From NCBI GenBank assembly GCA_033856175.1, contig JAWVFK010000019.1, positions 1-14,017 of the forward strand: a stretch of 14,017 bases of DNA, written 5' to 3'. Below, piece by piece: positions 8,309 through 14,017 of this stretch. This DNA comes from JAWVFK01 sp033856175 (GTDB taxonomy: Bacteria; Actinomycetota; Thermoleophilia; Solirubrobacterales; 70-9). Below the pieces are notes generated by a model that saw nothing but the letters and a program-made list of their open reading frames with translations, did no database searches and was not told where the DNA came from. The translations under genes and the position numbers were made by a program. Position 1 is the stretch's first letter. Each line of letters starts with the position of its first letter.

Positions 8309-9000
8309 CCGCCGGTCTCGGAGCTCGTCGCCTCGCGCAGCCGCGCCGTCAGCTCGTCGAGCTCGGCGGCGCGAAGCTTGTGGGCGACGCGGTTGGCGAC
8401 GAGGCGCGCCGTGCAGATCGTGATCTCCTCGCGGACGTCGAGGTCGTTCTCCTCGAGCGTGCGGCCGGTGGCGACGAGATCGACGATGCCGTCGGCAAGG
8501 CCGACCAGCGGCGCCAGCTCGACCGACCCCTTGACCTCGATCACCTCGACCTGGCGGCCGCTGCTCTCGAAGTGGCGCTCGGTGATTCGCGGGTACTTGG
8601 TCGCGATTCGCATCTCCCCCAGCCGCCGCGCCGACTCCCCCAGCGACTCGTCGCCGCGGCGGCCGGCCAGAACCATCCGGCAGCGGCCGAAGCCGAGGTC
8701 GAGGAGCTCGTAGACGACGCGGTCGTGCTGCTCGAGCAGCACGTCCTTGCCGGTGACGCCGACGTCGGCGGCGCCGGCCTCGACGTAGGTGGGCACGTCG
8801 GAGGGCCGCATCGTCACCAGCGTCACGTCGCCGCTGGTGAAGATCAGCGAGCGCGAGTCGCCGCGCAGCTCGGCGGTGTCGATGCCGGCGCGGTCGAGCA
8901 GGTCGAGGGTGCCCTCGAAGAGCGCCCCGCGGGGGACGGCGATCTTCAGCGAGCCGTCGGTCCTGGCCGCCCTGGCGCCGGCGACGCCCGTGCCCTTCAT
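8305..9000 (-). CDS. hisG: ATP phosphoribosyltransferase catalytic subunit HisG, short form
   Basis: 231 residues. It joins ATP and PRPP to start histidine synthesis. The homologous part begins at LKIAVPRGALF (18-28), so about 15 N-terminal residues are extra. The PRPP loop DLVATGRTL (174-182) and GSVELAPLVGLADGIVD are clear, as is ATKYPRITERHF (133-144). It ends soon after, with no room for the C-terminal ACT-like regulatory domain of long HisG enzymes. Short HisG needs HisZ for activity and feedback inhibition, consistent with hisZ lying directly upstream with a four-base overlap (ATGA). The same overlap joins hisG to hisD. Confidence 0.96.
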   Translation of the reverse strand: MKGTGVAGARAARTDGSLKIAVPRGALFEGTLDLLDRAGIDTAELRGDSRSLIFTSGDVTLVTMRPSDVPTYVEAGAADVGVTGKDVLLEQHDRVVYELLDLGFGRCRMVLAGRRGDESLGESARRLGEMRIATKYPRITERHFESSGRQVEVIEVKGSVELAPLVGLADGIVDLVATGRTLEENDLDVREEITICTARLVANRVAHKLRAAELDELTARLREATSSETGG

Positions 9001-9994
9001 GAGCTCTCGCCTCCGCCGTCGCGCTCCTCGCCGGCCTGGGCGATGTGCAGCCGCTCGACGTAGAGCGCGAAGCCAGCCGCCGGGCGAGCGGCGCCAAAGC
9101 GCTCGAGCAGGCCGTCGTAGCGGCCGCCGCCGCCGAGCACGTGGCCGATAGCCGGGTCGTAGACCTCGAGGATCGCGCCGCTGTAGTAGCCGAGGTCGCG
9201 CAGCAGGCCGAGGTCGACCTGGACGCGGTCGGCGAGGTTGCGCTTCGAGAGCGCCTCGAAGGTCGCCTGGATCCGCCGCGTGGCGCGCTCGACGGCCTCG
9301 CCGCCGAGCTTACGGGCCTGGTCCAGCTTCTCGGCGCCGCCGCGCATCTGCGAGAGCTCGAGCAGCGTTGCCCGGCGGCCGGCGTCGATGCCGTCGATCT
9401 GCTCGAGCGCGGCCTCGAGCCCGACGAGGTCGTGGGCAGCGAGCTTGTCGAGGACCATGTCGCGCGCATCCCCCTCTACCCCTATCTCGGCGAGCAGCTG
9501 GCGGTAGAGGTCGGCGTCGCCGGGCCGATCACGGCGCGGCTGAGGCCGGCGGCGTCGAGCGCGGCGCAGAGCACCTCGATGACCTCGGCCGTGCCGTGGG
9601 GGGCGGCGGCGCCGATCAGCTCGACGCCGGCCTGGCGGAACTCGCGCATCTGGCCGCGCTGCGGCCGCACCGCGCGGTAGGCCGGCGCGATGTAGCTCAG
9701 CCGCAGCGGCCCGTCGGAGTCGGCGAGCCGGGTGGCGACCAGTCGCGCGATCGGGATCGTCATCTCGGAGCGCAGCGCCAGCAGGTCGCCGCTCTCGTCG
9801 AAGAAGCGGTAGGCCTCGGCGACGCTGGAGGCGTCACCGCGCTCGAGCACCTCGTGGTACTCGATCGCCGGCGTTCGCACCTCGGCGTAGCCGAAGCGCT
9901 CGAAGACGTCGAAGAGCGCCGCCTCGAGCCGGCGAAGCTCGCGCATCTCGTCGGGCAGGACGTCGCGCGTCCCGGGTGGGATCGGGTGGATCAT
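8997..9994 (-). pseudogene. hisZ: ATP phosphoribosyltransferase regulatory subunit HisZ, interrupted by a frame change
   Basis: A HisRS-like protein that would be about 332 residues if one base were restored. The first frame starts at ATG 9994 (AAGGTGG about eight bases upstream) and reads MIHPIPPGTRDVLPDEM, RSEMTIPIARLVA (75-87) and MREFRQAGVELIG (116-128). It runs correctly to about residue 157 (GGC at 9526-9524), then turns to unrelated residues and stops at 9484-9482. The homologous frame resumes as GDADLYRQLLAEIG from 9521 and continues to 8997, with DLGYYSG, GGGGRYDGLL and AGFALYVERL. One base is missing, most simply a C from the run at 9524-9522. HisZ rather than histidyl-tRNA synthetase is supported by length, the R-D-L-G-Y-Y form of the usual R-G-L-D-Y-Y motif, and its place before short hisG. 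Whether this is a real mutation, a sequence error, slippage or two separate chains cannot be decided here. Confidence 0.9.
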
Positions 9995-10010
9995 CGGACC
10001 GGCCACCTTA

Positions 10011-10050
10011 GCCTCGCGCCTGGGCGAGGCATGCAAACGGCTGGCCAGCC
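10011..10050 (-). promoter_or_regulatory. Hairpin and palindrome in the murA-hisZ gap
   Basis: The 63-bp gap holds a 7-bp perfect stem (GCCTCGC/GCGAGGC, 10011-10017 with 10024-10030, 6-base loop) ending right beside the hisZ ribosome site. It also holds a 12-bp palindrome GGCTGGCCAGCC (10039-10050). No T-run follows, so a classical terminator for murA is unlikely. The stem could control access to the hisZ ribosome site, or the palindrome could be an operator; both are guesses. I saw no leader peptide with a His-codon run. Confidence 0.35.
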
Positions 10051-10057
10051 TCGTCGC

Positions 10058-11359
10058 TCAGGCAGGGGCGCGCTCGGCCGAGACGCGCTCGATCTTCGCC
10101 CCGAGGTCGCGCAGGCGGACGTCGATGCGCTCGTAGCCGCGGTCGATCTGGCGCACGTTGCCGATCTCCGAGACGCCCTCGGCCGCCAGGGCGGCGATGA
10201 GCATCGCCATGCCGGCGCGGATGTCGGGGCTCTCGACGCGGGCGCCGTGAAGACGGCTCGGACCGTCGACGATCGCCCGGTGGGGATCGCAGAGGGTGAT
10301 CCGAGCGCCCATGACGACGAGCTTGTCGACGAAGAACAGCCGGTTCTCGAACATCTTCTCGAAGATCAGGATCGTTCCCTCGGCCTGGGTCGCCAGCGCC
10401 AGCGCGATCGACGTCAGGTCGGCGGGGAAGGCCGGCCAGGGACCGTCGTCGATCTTGGGGATGACGTCGCCGAGGTCGTCGCGGACCCGGAGCTTCTGCT
10501 CCGGCGGCACGAGGATGTCGCGGTCCTCGACGATCGACTCGAGGCCGAGCCGGCCGAACTGGCGGCGGATGCCGATCAGGTCCTCGGGCTCGACGTCGCG
10601 GATCCGCAGCTCACCGCCGGTGGCGGCGGCGAGGGCCATGAAGCTCGCGACCTCGATGTGGTCGGCGCCGATCGTGTGCTCGGCGCCGCTGAGGCGGTCG
10701 CAGCCATGGACGGTCATCACGTTGCCGCCGATGCCGTCGACCTCGGCGCCCATCTTCGTCAGCAGGCGCGCCAGGTCCTGGACGTGGGGCTCGCAGGCTG
10801 CGTTCTGGATCGTCGTCGGGCCCGGCGTCAGCGCCGCCGCCAGCAGGGCGTTCTCGGTCCCCATCACCGAGGGCTCGTCCATGAAGATCCGCGATGGCTT
10901 CAGGCCGCCGGGCGGAGCGCTCAGCTTGATCCAGCGATCGGCGTCGACGCGGGCGCCGAGGTCGCGGAAGGCATCGAGGTGCGGATCGAGGCGGCGGCGG
11001 CCGATCAGATCACCGCCCGGCGGCGGCATCCGCGCCTCGCCGAAGCGGGCCAGCAGCGGGCCGGCGAGCAGGAAGGAGGCGCGGATCTGGTTCGCGGTCT
11101 CCTCGTCGACCTCGGTCGAGGCGACCGCATCGGCGCGCAGCTGGACGGAGTTGTCGGCGATCCACTCGACGGCGACGCCGAGCCTCTCGAGCAGCGTCAG
11201 CTGGGCCTCGGTGTCGCGAATCCGCGGCACGTTGTGGATCGTCACCTCTTCCTCGGTGAGCAGGCAGGCGGCGAGGATCGGCAGCGCCGCGTTCTTGTTG
11301 CCGCTGGCAACGATCTCTCCGGATAGCGGAGAGCCGCCTTCGATTACGAATTTCTCCAT
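10058..11359 (-). CDS. murA: UDP-N-acetylglucosamine 1-carboxyvinyltransferase MurA (Asp117 type)
   Basis: 433 residues. It transfers enolpyruvate from PEP to UDP-GlcNAc, the first committed step of peptidoglycan synthesis. Conserved features: SGNKNAALP (19-27) with K22, GPLLARFGEAR (100-110), MGTENALLAA, FPADLTSIAL with D314, DIRAGMAML with R381, and IDRGYERID near the end. The loop normally P-G-G-C-x-I-G reads PGGDLIG, so the catalytic/fosfomycin-binding Cys (C115 in E. coli) is Asp117; the GAT codon is at 11011-11009. Mycobacterial MurA has the same substitution. It lies 63 bp upstream of hisZ on the same strand and probably shares a transcript with it, which is not an obvious functional pairing. 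The ATG start at 11359 has only a weak G-rich ribosome site. Confidence 0.97.
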   Translation of the reverse strand: MEKFVIEGGSPLSGEIVASGNKNAALPILAACLLTEEEVTIHNVPRIRDTEAQLTLLERLGVAVEWIADNSVQLRADAVASTEVDEETANQIRASFLLAGPLLARFGEARMPPPGGDLIGRRRLDPHLDAFRDLGARVDADRWIKLSAPPGGLKPSRIFMDEPSVMGTENALLAAALTPGPTTIQNAACEPHVQDLARLLTKMGAEVDGIGGNVMTVHGCDRLSGAEHTIGADHIEVASFMALAAATGGELRIRDVEPEDLIGIRRQFGRLGLESIVEDRDILVPPEQKLRVRDDLGDVIPKIDDGPWPAFPADLTSIALALATQAEGTILIFEKMFENRLFFVDKLVVMGARITLCDPHRAIVDGPSRLHGARVESPDIRAGMAMLIAALAAEGVSEIGNVRQIDRGYERIDVRLRDLGAKIERVSAERAPA

Positions 11360-11410
11360 GGTCGCGCCCCCGGATCACCGGTTTCGTCGATCGCCGGCCG
11401 GAGGCTGGAC

Positions 11411-11417
11411 TAGGGTA
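11411..11417. promoter_or_regulatory. Candidate -10 element(s) in the murA/hydrolase divergent gap
   Basis: The 111-bp gap 11360-11470 must serve two divergent genes. TACCCT on the minus strand (11417-11412) fits TANNNT about 52 bases before murA and matches the hexamer seen before hisF. The overlapping TAGGGT on the plus strand (11411-11416) also fits and faces the hydrolase. I found no convincing -35 partner for either. Nothing else in the gap stood out apart from the GGAGG ribosome site of the hydrolase at 11460-11464. Confidence 0.18.
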
Positions 11418-11470
11418 ACACCGGCTATGAGCCCCCCTCGCGAGCACGAATTCAGGTCCGGAGGACAGCC

Positions 11471-12547
11471 ATGAGGCGCCTCTGGAAGATCCTGATCGCC
11501 CTGGTCCTCGTCCTGGCGGTCGTGATCGCCCTCAACATGATCGCCGTCAACAACGACACCAAGCCGGCGCGGGTGACGATCCCGGGGGCCCAGATCGTCT
11601 CGGTGCCCGGAGCCGACCTGCAGGTCAAGCAGGACGGGCCGGCGGACGGGCCGGCGATCGTCCTTCTGCACGGCTACACCGGCTCGATCCACTGGTGGGA
11701 CCGGATCACGCCGCTGCTCGCCAGGAACAACCGCGTGATCCGAATCGACCTGCTCGGCCACGGCGGCTCGCAGAAGCCCTCGAACGGCTACTCGATGGAC
11801 AACCAGGCGCAGCTCGTCGCCAAGACGCTCGCTCAGCTCGGCGTCGCCAACGCGATCGTCGTCGGCCACTCGATGGGTGCGACCGTCGCCACGGCGCTGA
11901 CCCAGCGCTCGCCCCAGCTCGTCGCCGGCCTGACGATCGTCGACGAGGGGCCGGCGAACAGCTACGTCCACGAGCCCTTCAAGCAGCGCGCCAGCCGCTG
12001 GCCGGTCCTCGGCCAGACCCTCTGGCGGATCGTCCCCGACAGCCAGGTCCGCGACGGCCTCGGCATCGCCTTCGCCAAGGGCTTCTCCCCCGTCCCCGAC
12101 CAGTTCGTCCACGACCTGCGGGGGATGACCTTCACCGCCTTCAGGAACTCGTCCAGAGACAAGCGGGCCTTCCTCGACCGGCAGTCGCTCGACTCGCGGC
12201 TGAAGCCCACCGGCGTGCCGCTGCTCGTCATCTTCGGGGCCGGTGACCGCCTCGAGGACCCGGCGGGAGCTCAGGTCTATCGCGACGTCCCCGGCGCCGA
12301 GATCGACGTGGTTGCCGGCGCCGGCCACTCGCCCCAGGTCGAGAAGCCGGCCGAGACGGCACGGCTGATCGAGAACTTCGCCGCGCCGATCTTCGCCGGT
12401 CAGCGCGCCGCGGCGAAGCAGGCCGAGCAAAAGCGCCTGGCGGCGAAGCGGGCAGCCGCGCGCAAGGCGCGCCAGAAGCGCCGTCCGGCGAGGAAGAAGG
12501 CGCGCTCGAAGCGTGCCGCCGCCAAGCGCCGGCACGGCAAGCGCTAA
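11471..12547 (+). CDS. Membrane-anchored alpha/beta hydrolase with a basic C-terminal tail
   Basis: 358 residues. An N-terminal signal anchor (about 6-26) directs the enzyme outside. The alpha/beta-hydrolase fold follows: oxyanion LLHGYTGS (65-72), RIDLLGHGGS (91-100), nucleophile elbow VGHSMG with S134, acid D259 in FGAGDRLEDP and H286 in GAGHSPQVEKP, a complete triad. The substrate cannot be read from sequence; esterase, lipase or peptidase-like roles are all possible. Residues about 311-358 are an appended Lys/Arg/Ala-rich tail with 23 K or R in 48 residues and no acidic residue after 319. Such a tail could bind wall polyanions or nucleic acid. The start is clear: ATG 11471 with GGAGG six bases upstream. 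It is divergent from murA and converges on the zinc-site protein gene with a 15-bp gap. Confidence 0.9.
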   Translation: MRRLWKILIALVLVLAVVIALNMIAVNNDTKPARVTIPGAQIVSVPGADLQVKQDGPADGPAIVLLHGYTGSIHWWDRITPLLARNNRVIRIDLLGHGGSQKPSNGYSMDNQAQLVAKTLAQLGVANAIVVGHSMGATVATALTQRSPQLVAGLTIVDEGPANSYVHEPFKQRASRWPVLGQTLWRIVPDSQVRDGLGIAFAKGFSPVPDQFVHDLRGMTFTAFRNSSRDKRAFLDRQSLDSRLKPTGVPLLVIFGAGDRLEDPAGAQVYRDVPGAEIDVVAGAGHSPQVEKPAETARLIENFAAPIFAGQRAAAKQAEQKRLAAKRAAARKARQKRRPARKKARSKRAAAKRRHGKR

Positions 12548-12562
12548 CCCCCACGGCGCGCT

Positions 12563-12895
12563 CTAGCGCCAGCGGCCCCCGGCTTTCGCCCACTCCGACA
12601 GCTCGTCGGTCGAGCAGAAGGCGTCGGCGACGCGATGCTCGCCGCGGTGGCGGACCAGCAGCACGTGGACCTCGCCGAGCTCGCGCTCGCAGTGCGCGCA
12701 GCGCAGCGGCCCGGCGTCGAGCTCGGGCGGCTCGGTCAGCGGCCCGGCGTCCCAGTGCGGGCCCTGCATCGACCAGGGCACGACGTGCTCGAGGCGGCAG
12801 AAGACGGCCCGGCGCTCGCCCGCCGGCTCATAGGCGCGGAAGCCGTCGTCGGCCTCGACGGCGCCGCCGCACCAGCTGCAGCGCTCGGCGGTCAC
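12563..12895 (-). CDS. Small Cys-rich protein with two similar putative zinc-binding halves
   Basis: 110 residues, function unknown to me. The first half has C6-x2-C9, then C33-x3-H37 and W41; the second has C66-x2-C69, then C94-x3-E98 and W102. The spacing between the CxxC pair and the third Cys is 23 residues in the first half and 24 in the second, so the protein looks like an internal duplication of a zinc-ribbon or treble-clef-like unit, with His in the fourth ligand place of half one and Glu/Asp in half two. No signal peptide or membrane segment is visible, so it should be cytoplasmic. The start is GTG at 12895, sharing a four-base GTGA overlap with the stop of the upstream substrate-binding protein gene. 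Metal binding is inferred from Cys spacing only. Confidence 0.75.
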   Translation of the reverse strand: MTAERCSWCGGAVEADDGFRAYEPAGERRAVFCRLEHVVPWSMQGPHWDAGPLTEPPELDAGPLRCAHCERELGEVHVLLVRHRGEHRVADAFCSTDELSEWAKAGGRWR

Positions 12896-14017
12896 CCGCC
12901 ACCCCGTCGGGCTTCCGCCTCGACGGCGCCGCTGCGGCGGGGGGCGCCACCGGAGTAGGCGAGGACGTCATAGGTGGCCGCGGTCGGGTCGCCGTGGGGG
13001 TCGAGGTCGAGCGGGCCGGAGGCCCCCTCGTAGTCGATCTGCCGCCCGGCGCGAAGGATGCGGATCGCTTCGCCCAGCTGCGTGAAGCTGACCCTGCGCC
13101 CCGGCGGGCCGCTGACGGCGGCGATCTCGTCCCTGATCGCCACCGGCGAGCTCGACCCGGCGGCGACAGCGGCGAGGTAGCAGAGCACGGTCGCATCGAA
13201 GCTCTGGGCGGCGAAGGCATCCGGTCGAGCCGGGGCGCCCGGGGCGCTGGCGAAGGCATCGGCAAAGGCCCCGCCCGCCGCGCCAGAGGCCGCGGCTCCC
13301 GGCTGGGTCGCCCGGGCGCCGTCGAGCGCCGCGTCGGGAATCCCCCACTGCGAGGCCGAGTCGACGATCAGGGTGTCCGCGGTGAGCAGGCGGGCGGCGT
13401 CGAAGCGCCCCGTCGCCAGCAGCGCCGGCGCGAGCTTGGCGTAGGTCTCGGGAAAGTCGAAGATCGCGAACGCCGACGGCGAGCCGGCGACGATGCGCCC
13501 GGCCTCGCGGTCGAAGCTCGCCTGGGTCGGGTCATAGAGCAGCGGGCCGCTGATCCGGCCCCCCCGCCCTCGCCACTCGGCGGCGAAGCGACGGCTGATC
13601 TCGGTCCCGTAGCCGTCGTGGCGTGCCGCCACCGAGATCGTCCTGCCCTTCGCGCCGCCGAGCGAGCGCTCGGCCAGATTGGCCAGAGCGATCACCTGAA
13701 GGGCGTCGGAGGGCGCGCTGCGGAAGACGTAGCCGCGGTCGTCGAGCCTCGCGATCGAGAAGTTCGTCGAGGCGGGCGAGATCATCGGCACGCCCTGCTT
13801 CGCCGCCACCTGGTTGGCGAGGGCCAGCGTGCTCGCGGTCGCCCAGTCGCCGTTGAGGCAGCTCGCGCCATCGTCGATCTGCCGGCGCGCCGCGATCAGC
13901 CCGGCGAGCCCTTGGGTCTCCGAGTCGGCGCTGCTGAGCCGGACACGGACGCGGGCGCCGGCGCTGCGCGAGGCCCCGTTCGCGAGGCCGACCGCGAGCT
14001 CGGCCGCCTTGCGCCCG
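12892..14017 (-). CDS. Type-1 ABC substrate-binding protein (Peripla_BP_6, branched-chain amino acid type), 5' end outside window
   Basis: Partial gene: 374 C-terminal residues are visible, with the frame open to the right edge. The first visible part, RKAAELAVGLANGAS, fits the start of the first lobe in LivJ-like receptors. The region with GDWATASTLALANQVAAKQG then VPMISPASTN matches the family's pattern of a conserved strand, helix and S-P-A-S/T. Later parts follow the two-lobe fold: VFRSAPSDALQ, DGYGTEISRRFAAEW, FAAQSFDATVLCYLAAVAAG and GPLDLDPHGDPTAATYDVL. It should bind a small solute outside the membrane for an ABC importer, but no permease or ATPase gene is in view and the ligand is unknown. 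An internal GTG at 13809 is too far inside the domain to be the real start. It is coupled to the downstream zinc-site protein by a four-base overlap, an unusual partner. Confidence 0.9.
   Translation of the reverse strand, partial: GRKAAELAVGLANGASRSAGARVRVRLSSADSETQGLAGLIAARRQIDDGASCLNGDWATASTLALANQVAAKQGVPMISPASTNFSIARLDDRGYVFRSAPSDALQVIALANLAERSLGGAKGRTISVAARHDGYGTEISRRFAAEWRGRGGRISGPLLYDPTQASFDREAGRIVAGSPSAFAIFDFPETYAKLAPALLATGRFDAARLLTADTLIVDSASQWGIPDAALDGARATQPGAAASGAAGGAFADAFASAPGAPARPDAFAAQSFDATVLCYLAAVAAGSSSPVAIRDEIAAVSGPPGRRVSFTQLGEAIRILRAGRQIDYEGASGPLDLDPHGDPTAATYDVLAYSGGAPRRSGAVEAEARRGGG

Noticed and set aside
8997..9994. Reading the HisRS-like gene as histidyl-tRNA synthetase
   Set aside because: Too short, lacks the R-G-L-D-Y-Y form of the histidine-binding motif, has no anticodon-binding domain and sits directly before short hisG; HisZ fits better.
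9368..11326. Long plus-strand open frame opposite hisZ and murA
   Set aside because: It is antisense to well-conserved coding sequence and shows no family motif.
11375..12535. Minus-strand frame of 386 codons opposite the alpha/beta hydrolase
   Set aside because: The plus strand carries a complete hydrolase triad and a strong ribosome site; the opposite frame has no recognisable domain.
12555..12570. Inverted repeat GGCGC-6-GCGCC between the hydrolase and zinc-site protein genes
   Set aside because: A 5-bp stem in GC-rich sequence with no T-run, partly overlapping a coding end; too weak to call a terminator.

Overview
The window is about 70% G+C, densely packed, and reads as ordinary chromosome from a high-GC actinobacterium. 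I infer a deep-branching lineage such as Thermoleophilia (Solirubrobacterales and relatives). The reasons are the base composition, GTG starts, frequent 4-base gene overlaps, a MurA with Asp in place of the catalytic Cys, and a short HisG paired with HisZ rather than the long HisG usual in Mycobacterium and Streptomyces. The lineage call is an inference. I saw no tRNA, rRNA, CRISPR array or insertion sequence.

Layout. (1) 1-1765, minus strand: a CCA/poly(A)-polymerase-type tRNA nucleotidyltransferase followed by a PgeF/YfiH-type multicopper-oxidase-like (laccase-domain) protein that runs off the left edge. (2) 1798-4216, plus strand: two membrane-anchored envelope proteins four bases apart, a PQQ-type beta-propeller protein and a NodB-type polysaccharide deacetylase. 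(3) 11359 down to 4234, minus strand: murA, then hisZ-hisG-hisD-hisB-hisH-hisA-hisF. Most his genes overlap by 4 bases (ATGA or GTGA); the exceptions are a 24-bp gap at hisD-hisB filled by a small tandem repeat and a 30-bp gap at hisA-hisF. hisC, hisE and hisI are not in this cluster. (4) 11471-12547, plus strand: a membrane-anchored alpha/beta hydrolase with a very basic C-terminal tail. (5) 14017 down to 12563, minus strand: a type-1 ABC substrate-binding protein (5' end outside the window), coupled to a small Cys-rich protein built of two similar zinc-binding halves.

How the genes work together: HisG (catalytic) and HisZ (regulatory) would form ATP phosphoribosyltransferase, the first step of histidine synthesis. 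HisA, HisH/HisF and HisB carry the middle steps and HisD the last two oxidations. MurA opens peptidoglycan precursor synthesis and shares strand and probably transcript with the his genes. The propeller, deacetylase and hydrolase are all predicted to act outside the membrane.

The points most worth a second look are: hisZ is broken by a one-base frame change at a C-run near 9522-9524; MurA carries Asp117 and so should be intrinsically insensitive to fosfomycin; and the small duplicated zinc-site protein at 12563-12895 is unfamiliar to me. I did not find a convincing novel multi-gene system; most of the window is housekeeping.
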